Positions 34,923-43,747 of a stretch of 64,000 bases of DNA are shown piece after piece. Under the pieces are notes generated by a model. That model was given only the letters and a program-made list of their open reading frames with translations, did not search any database and was not told the DNA's origin. This stretch comes from Bin5 sp022821545 (GTDB lineage: Bacteria > Chloroflexota > Anaerolineae > Caldilineales > Caldilineaceae): assembly GCA_963664085.2 (NCBI GenBank), contig CAXXLO010000002.1, positions 5,146,001-5,210,000 of the forward strand, written 5' to 3'. Both the position numbers and the translations under genes were made by a program. Position 1 is the stretch's first letter. Each line of letters starts with the position of its first letter.

Positions 34923-36845
34923 ATGGAAGAGATCGCAGGATCGTTTACGCCCCTCCTAATCGTCATCTCTCTGGCATTCATCGTGCCGCTGCTGCTCACG
35001 CGCTTCGAGCGGCTGCGGCTGCCGATCGTGGTCGGCGAAATCCTGGCGGGAATCGTGGTAGGCAGCAGCGGTTTCGGCTGGGTGACCCACGAAGACCAGC
35101 TGCTCACGCTCCTGGCCGAGTTCGGCTTTGTCTTCCTGATGTTCCTGGCCGGCATGGAGATCGACTTCGCCAATCTGAACGTTGAGCTGCCCGGCGTCGC
35201 CCGCGCCGGCGGCGCAGGCACAGGCCTCTCGCCGGCGGAGGGCCGCGACCGCCGCAGCTTCGGCCCGCTTTCCATCGGCCTGATGGGCTTTATTCTGACC
35301 CTGGCACTTTCCGCCGTGGTCGGCTTTGCGCTGTTGCAGGTGGGCCTGGTCAGCAGTCCCTGGATGATGGCGCTAATCATGTCGACAACGTCGCTGGGCG
35401 TCGTCATGCCTGTGCTCAAGGAGCAGGAGCTCATCCGCGGGCGCTTCGGGCAGACCATCCTGATCGCGGCCCTCGTCGCCGACTTCGCCACTATGCTCCT
35501 GATCACCGTGGTCATCGCCACGATTTCGCACGGACTGACCCTGGACATTCTTCTGATCAGTCTGCTCTTCGTCGTCTTCTTCCTTCTTTACCGGCTGGGA
35601 ATCGTTTCTCTGAACCGGTTCGAATCGTTGCGCCGCACGCTGGAGGACCTTAGCCACACGACCGCCCGCATCAAGATTCGGGGCGCATTTACGATCATGC
35701 TGCTGTTTGTAGTGCTGGCCGAAGCGCTGGGCGCGGAGATCATTCTGGGCGCATTCATCGCCGGGGCGATGCTGTCTCTGCTCTCCACCCGTGAAGACCT
35801 GGAGGCGATGCACCAGTTGGAGGCGGTCGGCTTCGGCTTCTTCATCCCTATCTTTTTCATCATGGTAGGTGTGGACTTCAATCTGGGCGCCCTGACCGGA
35901 TCCAGCGATGCATTGATTCTGCTGCCGTTCCTGGTACTGGCCGCCTTTCTGGTCAAACTTCTGCCGGCTCTCCTGTTCCGCGTGCTATTCAGCTGGCGCG
36001 AAACCTTTTCAGCTGGCTTTCTTCTGTCGTCGCGCCTTTCACTGATCGTGGCGGCCTCGGCCATCGGCCTGAACCTGGGGATCATAAGCGAATCGGTAAA
36101 CACGATGATCATCCTGGTGGCCATCGTTACCGTCACGGCCGCCCCCTTGATCTTCAACCGCATCGTACCGCGCACCACGGCGGCTACGCTGCGGCCCATC
36201 GTTGTGTTTGGCGCCGAAAGGCTGGGACTCCAGGTCGCTGAACAGCTGACGGGCCACCACGAGCAGGTCGTTCTGGTCGACACAGATGAAAGTCTGATTG
36301 CCAGGGCCCGGCAACAGACCTCCGAAGGCATTGAGGTCCTGCACGCCAGTATCGACGATGAAGAGGAGGAACTTGCCGGGCGCCTCGATCTCGCAGAAAC
36401 GGTGGTCGTCACGCTCAGCGACACAGACCGCAACCGGCACGTCTGCCACGTGGCGCGCACGCGCTACGGCATTGACCACATTGTGACCCTTGTACGGGAA
36501 ACGAACCGGCTTGTGGAGTTCGAAACACTCAACGTGACTGTTTTCAACCCTTCGCTGGACCAGGCCGCACTCCTCAGCCTGCTGGCGCGCAATCCGGACA
36601 TCTACGAACTGCTGACCCGCACCGACGACAATAAGGAAGTGTCGGAAGTCTGGGTACACAATCACGATTACGGCGACAAGGCGCTGCGCGAGCTGCAGCT
36701 TCCGGGCGATGTACTCATCCTCTCGATCCGACGCGCCGGGGAGTTCATCGTGCCGCGCGGAAATACGCAGCTGGAATACGGAGACCACCTGACGCTGGTC
36801 GGAACATTCGACCATCTGCATGAGGCGCGGGCGCTATTTGGTTGA
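34923..36845 (+). CDS. KefB-like cation:proton antiporter with TrkA-N (RCK) domain
   Basis: This 640-residue CPA2-family antiporter has 12 or so membrane helices in residues 1-415, including LPIVVGEILAGIVVGSSGFG and FLAGMEIDFANLN, a Gln/Asp-bearing core with ALGAEIILGAFIAGAMLS, and FFIPIFFIMVGVDFNLG. From about 420 a Rossmann RCK domain follows (VVFGAERLGLQVAEQL, QVVLVDTDESL), then a TrkA-C-like end (GDVLILSIRRAGEFIVPRG). It should exchange K+ or Na+ for protons, gated by nucleotide. It is divergent from recD2 and stands alone. Confidence 0.9.
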   Translation: MEEIAGSFTPLLIVISLAFIVPLLLTRFERLRLPIVVGEILAGIVVGSSGFGWVTHEDQLLTLLAEFGFVFLMFLAGMEIDFANLNVELPGVARAGGAGTGLSPAEGRDRRSFGPLSIGLMGFILTLALSAVVGFALLQVGLVSSPWMMALIMSTTSLGVVMPVLKEQELIRGRFGQTILIAALVADFATMLLITVVIATISHGLTLDILLISLLFVVFFLLYRLGIVSLNRFESLRRTLEDLSHTTARIKIRGAFTIMLLFVVLAEALGAEIILGAFIAGAMLSLLSTREDLEAMHQLEAVGFGFFIPIFFIMVGVDFNLGALTGSSDALILLPFLVLAAFLVKLLPALLFRVLFSWRETFSAGFLLSSRLSLIVAASAIGLNLGIISESVNTMIILVAIVTVTAAPLIFNRIVPRTTAATLRPIVVFGAERLGLQVAEQLTGHHEQVVLVDTDESLIARARQQTSEGIEVLHASIDDEEEELAGRLDLAETVVVTLSDTDRNRHVCHVARTRYGIDHIVTLVRETNRLVEFETLNVTVFNPSLDQAALLSLLARNPDIYELLTRTDDNKEVSEVWVHNHDYGDKALRELQLPGDVLILSIRRAGEFIVPRGNTQLEYGDHLTLVGTFDHLHEARALFG

Positions 36846-37018
36846 GCCCAAAACGCGGGCAGAAAGAAACAGTTGCCTCAGCCGCGTTGCTTGCGGCACG
36901 TTGCGCGGCGCGTGAAGGCAGGCCGGAGAGCCGTTGCGCCAAATTGTGAAGCGCGTGCGAAGTGTCGTGGTTTCAAACTGAATTTACGTTAGCTGCCGGG
37001 TTGGCATCGGAGCTTATA

Positions 37019-37528
37019 TCAGGGGAAAGCAGCGCGTTCCGGCCGGCTGGTCTGCCGCCAGCGGGCGTGGGCGTTGAGAATGACTCGCCGCGTCTCATCC
37101 TCCATCGGCAGGCCGTCCAGATTCGCGACCGACACCCAGGCGACGTCATCAACGTCGTCGGCCGCCGCGACTTCGCCGCCGCGGTAATGGGCCCAGAAGT
37201 CGATCACGACATAGTGATAGCGAATGCGTCCGTTCGCGTCGCGATGAATGGGCTCGAACAGGTCGACCAGATCAACGATTTCGATCTCAGCGCCAGTCTC
37301 CTCCAGCACCTCACGCGCAACGCCGGCCCGCACGGGCTCGCCCAGATCCAGCAGGCCGCCGGGCAATGCCCACATTCCCTGCGAGGGCGGGCGTCCCCGT
37401 TCGACCATAAGGATACGTCCATCGCCGTCGACAACGACAGCAGCCACGGCCACCAGCGGCGCCGGCGGATACTCGCGGCTGATAGTAACGGGAAAGGTCT
37501 CGTGCGGCGGGCTTTCAGCGCTGCGCAT
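37019..37528 (-). CDS. Nudix hydrolase
   Basis: This protein of about 169 residues has the complete Nudix box GX5EX7REUXEEXGU in residues 57-79 (GGLLDLGEPVRAGVAREVLE, then ETGA), preceded by GMWALP. The family hydrolyses nucleoside diphosphates linked to another group, such as ADP-ribose or oxidised nucleotides. ATG at 37528 lies just after the stop of the HAD gene (2 bases), so the two are co-translated. A longer frame to 37642 would overlap the HAD gene and adds no family sequence. Confidence 0.9.
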   Translation of the reverse strand: MRSAESPPHETFPVTISREYPPAPLVAVAAVVVDGDGRILMVERGRPPSQGMWALPGGLLDLGEPVRAGVAREVLEETGAEIEIVDLVDLFEPIHRDANGRIRYHYVVIDFWAHYRGGEVAAADDVDDVAWVSVANLDGLPMEDETRRVILNAHARWRQTSRPERAAFP

Positions 37529-37530
37529 GC

Positions 37531-38325
37531 TCAACACCACGTTTCGATGAGGGCGGGTAGTTCGGACAGCTTCTCTATCACCGCGTCCGGCTTGATGCTG
37601 TCCACCAGCCGCTGGTCCTCGGCCAGCGGGATCATGCGGCAATGAACGGTGAGCGCGCCGATCTCCTGCCCGCCGGCGACGTCATGCTTGAGGCTGTCGC
37701 CGACACAGACCAACTCATACGGCTCGGCATCCCAACGATTGAGGACGGCAGCGTAGATCTCTTTCTCCGGTTTGCGCCACTCCACCGCCGCGCTGCTCAG
37801 GCAGACGTCCAGGTAGGCGCGCAGGCCGGTATAGTCGACAATGCGCTGGAAGATGCGATCGCTGGCGTAGTTGGCGATCAGGGCCAGCGGGAAACCGTCG
37901 ATGCGCAGCTGCCGGAGCAGGTCGATCGCGCCCGGCATCGGCTCCCAGGCCGTCATCTCCGGCGCGTAAAAGAGATCGACCGCACGGCGCAGGACCTCCT
38001 CATTCATGCGTGAAGCCGGATAGCCGACGAACTGCAAAAGGAAACTCAAGGTGTCGTCGGCGGTGTGTTCCTCCCGCTCGTCGTCCGATTTCGTCTCGGC
38101 GAAGATGCGCGCCTCAACAAGGTGCTCCGAAATCTCGTCGGGCAGGTCGGTCATCCCCGTCGAACGCATGTAGTCGACCGCTGTCTGGGCGCCCGCGTTC
38201 ATCAGCTCATCCAGAGGTTTGTTGAGCCGGGCGAGCGTATTGTCAAAGTCGAAGACCAACCCCTGCACCAGTTTGCGCGGTCGAATTTGCGCGGGTTCGC
38301 CGGTAAAGAACTGTTTATGAGCCAT
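37531..38325 (-). CDS. HAD-family hydrolase
   Basis: This 264-residue HAD phosphatase has motif I GLVFDFDNTLARL (nucleophile Asp26, acid Asp28), motif II ALIANYAS, motif III KP in RKPEKEIY and motif IV CVGDSLKHDVAGG. The cap of about 100 residues lies between motifs I and II. It is an intracellular phosphatase for a small metabolite, substrate unknown. It precedes the Nudix gene in a two-gene operon. No clear ribosome-binding site precedes the ATG. Confidence 0.88.
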   Translation of the reverse strand: MAHKQFFTGEPAQIRPRKLVQGLVFDFDNTLARLNKPLDELMNAGAQTAVDYMRSTGMTDLPDEISEHLVEARIFAETKSDDEREEHTADDTLSFLLQFVGYPASRMNEEVLRRAVDLFYAPEMTAWEPMPGAIDLLRQLRIDGFPLALIANYASDRIFQRIVDYTGLRAYLDVCLSSAAVEWRKPEKEIYAAVLNRWDAEPYELVCVGDSLKHDVAGGQEIGALTVHCRMIPLAEDQRLVDSIKPDAVIEKLSELPALIETWC

Positions 38326-38591
38326 ATCGCAATGCGAATCGAGTAGACGGTTTGACGGCGGGCCCGGTCCTGGAACAGAGGCACTCCACCGCCTTTCATG
38401 CGCTTAAGTATGCGGAGGGTGGCGCCTTTATGTCAAGTCAGGGCGTTTCCAGCGGGCGTCTTATTTGACTACACTTACCCGACAAGGGTAGGGGACGGCG
38501 CCGGGCCGTGCTATACTCCGCTTTGGTTCGCGAGGTACTACAAACCAACGAACTCTCGTTGGACACACCAATCACTTCCTTAAAACTGACC

Positions 38592-39479
38592 ATGCCATAC
38601 TCATTTCAGATCGGTTCCATACCCTGCCACATCGTCAGCGACGGCCGCCAACTGGTGGACGGCGGCGGCTTCTTTGGTCTCGTGCCTCGTGTTCTGTGGG
38701 AGCGCGTCATCCGCCCCGACGACAAGAACCGCATCCCCGTGCAGATGCGGTCGCTGCTCATCCAATCATCGGCCGGCCTGATCCTGGTCGACACCGGCCA
38801 GGGCGACAAAATCACAGCCAAGGAAAGGCGAATCTTCGGCATGGACGACGGCAACCGGAGGCTCGCCGCAGACCTGCACCGCGCCGGTTTCAGCCCGGAG
38901 GATGTCGATATCGTGCTGATGACGCACCTGCACGCGGACCATGCCGGCGGTTGCACCCACTGGAGCGATCCCGCCGATCCCGAAAGCGAGGCCGTCCCCT
39001 CCTTCCCCAACGCCCGCTATCTCATCCAGCGGCTTGAGATGGCGGAAGCGGCCTTCCTCAACGAACGCACGCGCGGCACCTACTTCCCCGACAACTGGGA
39101 GCCCCTGCGCCGCACGGGCCAGCTGGAGCTCGTTGACGGCGATCAGGCCCTGGCGAGGGGCGTCCGCACGGCAACAGTGCCAGGGCACACGGCGAGCATC
39201 CAGGTCGTATGGGTAGAGGACTCCGGCGAATCGCTGCTCTTCCTGGGGGACGCTTGCAGCTGGGCGGCACACCTGGACCGGCTGGCGTGGGTGCCTTCCT
39301 TCGATCTCGACCCAATGCAGAGCATCGAGGGCAAGCGGAATCTGCGCAGAGAGGCGGAGGAGAAGGAGACGCTGCTAGTGTTTCAGCACGACGGGCAGGT
39401 CGTGACCGGACGGTTGCGGGCGGGCGCGCGCGGGCCTGTGGTTGAGCCTGAGATTACGGAGGAGGCGTGGCCGGAGTGA
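38592..39479 (+). CDS. MBL-fold metallo-hydrolase, copy 1
   Basis: This 295-residue protein of the metallo-beta-lactamase fold has the zinc motif THLHADH (His112, His114, Asp116, His117), preceded by GLILVDTGQGDK, with later ligands in VPGHTAS and FLGDACS. The layout matches the quorum-quenching lactonase and AttM-like group, but the substrate is unknown. I start at ATG 38592, where the copy at 39601 also begins (MPYSFQ). It is followed after 121 bases by a very similar copy in the same direction. Confidence 0.9.
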   Translation: MPYSFQIGSIPCHIVSDGRQLVDGGGFFGLVPRVLWERVIRPDDKNRIPVQMRSLLIQSSAGLILVDTGQGDKITAKERRIFGMDDGNRRLAADLHRAGFSPEDVDIVLMTHLHADHAGGCTHWSDPADPESEAVPSFPNARYLIQRLEMAEAAFLNERTRGTYFPDNWEPLRRTGQLELVDGDQALARGVRTATVPGHTASIQVVWVEDSGESLLFLGDACSWAAHLDRLAWVPSFDLDPMQSIEGKRNLRREAEEKETLLVFQHDGQVVTGRLRAGARGPVVEPEITEEAWPE

Positions 39480-39600
39480 TGTCAGGGCGTACAGCTTTGC
39501 TCGGATGAAGTCAGGCTGAAGGTGGAAAGTGTCCGATGGTGGGACCGGCTTTCGCATTGATTCACAGATTTTCAGGCAGACTTATGGTGAGGACTAACCA

Positions 39601-40494
39601 ATGCCATACTCATTTCAGGTCGGTTCCATCCCGTGTCATATCGTCAGCGACGGCCAACAGCTGATCGACGGGGGTAGTTTTTTTGGTCTCGTGCCGCGCG
39701 TTCTGTGGGAGCGGATCATCAGCCCGGACGAGCAGAACCGGATCCCGGCTCAGATGCGCTGCCTGCTCGTTCAATCGCCGGAGGGGTTGATCCTGGTGGA
39801 CACGGGCCAGGGGGACAAGATTTCCGCCGAGTACCGGCGAAGTTTCGGCATGAATGACAGCACCCACCGGCTGGAGGCGGATATGCGCCGGGTCGGTTTC
39901 GGCCCGGAGGACGTCGATATCGTGCTGCTGACGCATTTGCACGCTGACCACTGCGGCGGCAATACGCGCAGGAGCGACCCCGCGGACCCGGAGAGCGAGG
40001 TTGTCCCCACCTTCCCGAACGCCCGCTACTTGATCCAGCGCCTGGAGATGGCCGAGGCGACTTTCCCCAATGAACGGACGCGCGGACATTACTTTCCCGA
40101 AAACTGGGAGCCGCTGCGCAGTTCGGGCCAGCTGGAGATTGTGGACGGGGACCAGGAGCTGGCCGCGGGTGTGCGCTCGGTTACTGCGCCTGGACATACG
40201 GGGAGCATGCAGGTGGTGTGGGTGGAAGAAGGGAGTGAGTCGCTCCTGTTCCTGGGGGACGCGTGCAGCTGGGCGGCGCACATGGAACGGCTGGCATGGG
40301 TACCGGCATTTGATCTGGAACCGATGCGCAGCATCGAGGGTAAACGCAATCTGCGCCGGCAGGCGGAGGAGAAGGAGGCGCTATTGGTGTTCCAGCATGA
40401 CAGCCAGGTTGTGACAGGACGGTTGCGCCCCAGCGAGCGCGGGGCCGTCGTGGAGCCGGAGATTACGGAGGAGGCTTGGCCTGACGGAAGCTAA
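39601..40494 (+). CDS. MBL-fold metallo-hydrolase, copy 2
   Basis: This 297-residue paralog of the preceding gene is roughly three-quarters identical by eye over its whole length, with the same zinc motif THLHADH, GLILVDTGQGDK, APGHTGS and FLGDACSWAAHMERLAW. Differences cluster in the surface loops (WSD to RSD near 123) and in the C-terminal tail. A tandem duplication is the simplest origin. It has its own AACCA-preceded ATG without a strong Shine-Dalgarno. The small antitoxin-like gene begins 13 bases after it. Confidence 0.9.
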   Translation: MPYSFQVGSIPCHIVSDGQQLIDGGSFFGLVPRVLWERIISPDEQNRIPAQMRCLLVQSPEGLILVDTGQGDKISAEYRRSFGMNDSTHRLEADMRRVGFGPEDVDIVLLTHLHADHCGGNTRRSDPADPESEVVPTFPNARYLIQRLEMAEATFPNERTRGHYFPENWEPLRSSGQLEIVDGDQELAAGVRSVTAPGHTGSMQVVWVEEGSESLLFLGDACSWAAHMERLAWVPAFDLEPMRSIEGKRNLRRQAEEKEALLVFQHDSQVVTGRLRPSERGAVVEPEITEEAWPDGS

Positions 40495-40507
40495 CAACAG
40501 TCACAGG

Positions 40508-40765
40508 ATGGCACTGAATGCACTTGTCGGCACAGATCGGCTACTTTTGGGGAGTATCCTTTACTCTACTGTCCTTGATATAGTCGAACGCGAAGGCATG
40601 TCCATTGAACAGTTCATAACTTTGGCTATGGCTGAGAAAGCATCGGCGATTGCAACCGAGGCCTATCTTGAGGCGCGTGCGGAACAAGGGAGCAGGGAGA
40701 AGTTCCTTGCAGCCATGTCGAAAGTGGAGGACGTAGACCCGCCAAATGAGAGGGATCGACTGTAG
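40508..40765 (+). CDS. Small HicB-type/ribbon-helix-helix-like protein, possibly an orphan antitoxin
   Basis: This 85-residue protein has the block EREGMSIEQFITLAMAEK followed by SAIATEAYLEARAEQGSRE and the tail KVEDVDPPNERDRL. That pattern matches small RHH antitoxin-like proteins often paired with a toxin. The first 30 residues do not fit the usual beta strand, so the N-terminus may be altered. No toxin gene lies on either side: the next gene is the MFS transporter on the opposite strand. Confidence 0.6.
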   Translation: MALNALVGTDRLLLGSILYSTVLDIVEREGMSIEQFITLAMAEKASAIATEAYLEARAEQGSREKFLAAMSKVEDVDPPNERDRL

Positions 40766-40811
40766 TGCCCTTGTCCGCTCGGCCTCTTCTGAGTAGGGCT
40801 TTGCCGCACCT

Positions 40812-42053
40812 TCAATCCGCCGACTCCGCAGCCGGCGCCATCGGCAGAGCAGTGGCAATGCGCGTGCGCAAAAATACGGCACACAGGGCGGCAAACAGGG
40901 GCATCACCGCGACAACGTGCATGACGCCCGAAAGAGTGTAGTAATCAGCGATAGGACCGGCCAAGCCCATCCCCAACGCGCCTGAGGCGAAGGTAAAGCC
41001 GAGGATGGCGCCGCTGGCCAACCCCTGCCTGTTCGGCAAAAACCTCTGGGCCATGACAACCAGAATACTGTGGGGAATGCCTATGAGGAAACCGGCGGCG
41101 AAGGCCAGCGGGAAGAACACCCAATCGTGTACGATATCGAGCATCAGCCAGGAGAAAGGCGTTGCAGCCAGAAGCGACCACAGAAGAATCTTGGGTTGAT
41201 CATAGCGATCGCCGAGAACGCCGCCCGTCATGGAGCCGAGGGCGATGGCCACGCTGGGGACGCCGACCATAAAGCCGAACTGCGTCGGCGTAAAACCCAG
41301 GTCGGCGAAGTACTTGGGTAGAAGACCATAAAAGATCTGGTGAACGGAAGCCCGCAGCGCCACCAGCACGGCAAAGGCCACCAGCGCCACCCAGCGCCTG
41401 TTAGATTGTGCAGCGCGGTCTGACCCAGAGCGAGCGCGCGCGACTCGTCGTTGCAGGCGCCGCCGCTGCTCTAATGTAGCGGGCGGCGGCGGTTCCTCCT
41501 CGACTCGCACCAGCGGCTTGCGCAGGCCAATGGCCATCCACACCACGAACGGAAGCGTCGCGATCGCCATGATGCGGGGGCCGAGCATCCAGATCTCTTC
41601 CAACAGGACGCCCGCAATCATCGGCCCTAACGCCAGCCCCATCTGCCCCAGCAGGAAGAAAACTGATGTCCCCGTCGTTGCCCTGTGGCCTCCGGCCGCG
41701 CCCGCGTTCATCGCGCCTTGGGGGTGGAACGCGCCGCTGCCCAGCGAGGCGACCGTCATCAGCGTGATCAGCGTGAAGTAGTTCTGCGAGAAGGTGGCCG
41801 CGTAGTAGAAGACTGCGGTCCACAACAGCCCGACCGCGCCGAGCCAGCGCCCCCCGAAACGGTCGGCGAGCACGCCGAAAAAGGGCTGGGTGAGCGAGCC
41901 CATCAGCGCGTAGGCCATCCCTCCCAGCCCGATCTGGGCATTCGTTATATTGAAAGGCACGGCAAGAACGGCCAGGATCATGGCAATCGAAGCGTTCAGG
42001 ATATCGATTGCCATGTGGCCGAACGACACGGCGCTGAGCCGTCTGAGATTCAT
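40812..42053 (-). CDS. MFS transporter
   Basis: This integral membrane protein of about 413 residues has 12 predicted hydrophobic helices in two bundles with a central charged loop (VRVEEEPPPPATLEQRRRLQ). The A-motif appears as GVLADRFGGRWLG between helices 2 and 3 and again as GGVLGDRYDQPKI in the second half. It is a drug- or sugar-type exporter/importer; the substrate is unknown. ATG 42053 with GGGAAAG upstream is preferred over GTG 42059. A LacI-type operator lies 24 bases upstream, so the gene is probably repressed by a LacI-family regulator. Confidence 0.88.
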   Translation of the reverse strand: MNLRRLSAVSFGHMAIDILNASIAMILAVLAVPFNITNAQIGLGGMAYALMGSLTQPFFGVLADRFGGRWLGAVGLLWTAVFYYAATFSQNYFTLITLMTVASLGSGAFHPQGAMNAGAAGGHRATTGTSVFFLLGQMGLALGPMIAGVLLEEIWMLGPRIMAIATLPFVVWMAIGLRKPLVRVEEEPPPPATLEQRRRLQRRVARARSGSDRAAQSNRRWVALVAFAVLVALRASVHQIFYGLLPKYFADLGFTPTQFGFMVGVPSVAIALGSMTGGVLGDRYDQPKILLWSLLAATPFSWLMLDIVHDWVFFPLAFAAGFLIGIPHSILVVMAQRFLPNRQGLASGAILGFTFASGALGMGLAGPIADYYTLSGVMHVVAVMPLFAALCAVFLRTRIATALPMAPAAESAD

Positions 42054-42076
42054 GCGCACTTTCCCGGCAGAGGAAG

Positions 42077-42090
42077 TAAACCGGTTTACC
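42077..42090. promoter_or_regulatory. LacI-family-type operator
   Basis: GTAAACCGGTTTAC is a perfect 14-base palindrome with the AAACCGGTTT core typical of LacI/GalR-family operators. It sits between the divergent MFS gene (start 42053) and the sugar transporter promoter (42183-42210). It overlaps the probable MFS promoter region, and could also act on the sugar operon from a distance. No LacI-family gene is in the window. Confidence 0.65.
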
Positions 42091-42182
42091 CGTCGGCAGG
42101 TTTTCCCGGGCGTCTAGCGCAATTCTATCAGCACCTGCGCCCGTTATCAAAGCGGAACCCGACAGTTAATGACAAGAACGGT

Positions 42183-42210
42183 TTGACAGATCCCTGCTTA
42201 ATGCTATACT
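42183..42210 (+). promoter_or_regulatory. Strong sigma-70 promoter of the first sugar ABC operon
   Basis: TTGACA (42183-42188, perfect) and TATACT (42205-42210) are 16 bases apart. The start codon of the binding-protein gene is at 42317, giving a leader of about 100 bases. Confidence 0.75.
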
Positions 42211-42316
42211 GCCCTTCGTGCCCCGACCTCAACTTGGAGAAGCAGTTCCCAGACAGATTTCCACGGAATAATTCCACTTCCCATCGGCATCCAAATAAGA
42301 CTCTCAGGAGGAAAAG

Positions 42317-43657
42317 ATGCACCAGACAAGTCGTCGCCAATTTCTCAAGGTGAGCGCCGGCATGGGCGCACTCACCATGTTGGCCGCCTGCGCCCCCGTT
42401 GCAACAGATATGGATGCAGGCATGGCCGACGCAATGGAAGAACCGATCGATCTCGTCGTCTGGTATCAGGATTGGGACGGCGCCAACCGCATCATGGGAT
42501 GGGTCCAGCCCGAGTTTGAGAAGGAACATGAGAATGTCAACGTCGATCTCCAGGCCATCGGCTACGGCGATCTGCTCAACAAGATGCTGCCTTCAATCGC
42601 CTCCGGCACCGAAGGCGACGTCATGATGATGTACACCGACTGGGTGGTCGCCACCGACATCACGCGTGTATTCCTCGACATCACCGACGCCGCCGGCGGC
42701 GCCGCCGATCTCGAAGAAAAGATGTGGCCGGCCGCCTTCCAGGCCGTCGAAGTGCCGGGCAACAAGGTCTACTATCTGCCGTGGCTGGCCGGCATCCGCG
42801 GCGCCGCCATGACCGTCAACATGGACCACTGCGCCGAAGCAGGCGTCGATTACCTCAACTTCGGGACGTACGAAGATGTGGTCGATGCCGGTATTGCCAT
42901 GACGCAGACGAACGAAGAGGGCAAAGTCACCCGTTCAGGTTACTCGATCGCCAGCTCCCAATATCAGCTGTTGTGGACCCTGATCTGGCAGCTGGGAGGG
43001 GACTTCTTCGACAAGGAGACCGGCGTCTGGTCCCACGACAGCGAAGTGGGCGCAGCCGCCGCCCAGATCCTGCACGACATCTACCATGTCCACCAGACCG
43101 TCGACTTTGAGCTGTTTACGAGCGAATACGAGGCCTGTACGCAGCAGCTCGTCTCGATCTGGGGAAACGGCGCCTGGACCATGAGCGTCATGACCGACGT
43201 GGCCGACGTGCCGGCCGACAACATCGTCACGCCGCCGCTCGCAAACGCGGTCGAGTATATACTCTACCCGCAGCATGTGGCAGGTTATGGGCTTTCCAAG
43301 CGGCTGGCGGAGGACTCCGCCAAGCTGGACGCCGCCATCGACTTTGCCCTGCTGATCGTCAGCAACGGCGCGCTGCTGCAGGCGCTTGACTTCTACTCCG
43401 GCGTTGTCCCCTCCAAGGGCGTTTACAACGATCCCGGCATCGGCGACGTCAAGTACGGCCTGGTCTCGAAGCGCGTGGCCGAGGGCATGTGGCCCCACGC
43501 CCGCTATCCCCAGGACCACGTGGCCCAGCAAGGCCCGGCCGCAGCCGAATTCGACCGCGCCATGCGGCAGGAGATCAGCATCCAGGAGGCGCTGTCCAAC
43601 ATGGACGCCTACCTGCAGGAACAGGAAGATCAGGCCAGAGAACGTCTGGCAGCCTGA
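42317..43657 (+). CDS. Sugar ABC transporter substrate-binding lipoprotein (family 1), Tat-type
   Basis: This 446-residue binding protein has a twin-arginine signal (TSRRQFLKVSAG) ending in a lipobox LAACAP, then the family 1 solute-binding fold: LVVWYQDWDGANRIM, GYGDLLNKMLPSIASG and YTDWVVATD. The family usually binds oligosaccharides or glycerol phosphates. AGGAGG precedes the ATG. It is the first gene of an operon with two permeases. It is a paralog of the binding protein at 49656-51026, sharing DWDG, IGYGDLL, LPSIA.G and YTDWVVATD. Confidence 0.92.
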   Translation: MHQTSRRQFLKVSAGMGALTMLAACAPVATDMDAGMADAMEEPIDLVVWYQDWDGANRIMGWVQPEFEKEHENVNVDLQAIGYGDLLNKMLPSIASGTEGDVMMMYTDWVVATDITRVFLDITDAAGGAADLEEKMWPAAFQAVEVPGNKVYYLPWLAGIRGAAMTVNMDHCAEAGVDYLNFGTYEDVVDAGIAMTQTNEEGKVTRSGYSIASSQYQLLWTLIWQLGGDFFDKETGVWSHDSEVGAAAAQILHDIYHVHQTVDFELFTSEYEACTQQLVSIWGNGAWTMSVMTDVADVPADNIVTPPLANAVEYILYPQHVAGYGLSKRLAEDSAKLDAAIDFALLIVSNGALLQALDFYSGVVPSKGVYNDPGIGDVKYGLVSKRVAEGMWPHARYPQDHVAQQGPAAAEFDRAMRQEISIQEALSNMDAYLQEQEDQARERLAA

Positions 43658-43692
43658 CCTCACAGAATCCTGACCTCACGGAATGAAGTCTG

Positions 43693-43728
43693 AGCGGGCG
43701 CCGCGTACATAGGTGCGCGGCGCCCGCT
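43693..43728 (+). promoter_or_regulatory. Strong RNA hairpin between binding-protein and permease genes
   Basis: A perfect 13-bp stem (AGCGGGCGCCGCG, 43693-43705, with 43716-43728) has a 10-base loop and no T-run. It sits 36 bases after the binding-protein stop and 19 bases before the permease start. Such a hairpin often lets the binding-protein message outlive the permease message. Confidence 0.8.
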
Positions 43729-43747
43729 AACCAGCGGAAACAAGAGC

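Noticed and set aside
35618..35640. GGTTCGAATC, resembling the T-arm of a tRNA
   Set aside because: It lies inside the antiporter gene and no acceptor stem, D-arm or anticodon arm can be drawn around it. No other tRNA-like pattern was found.
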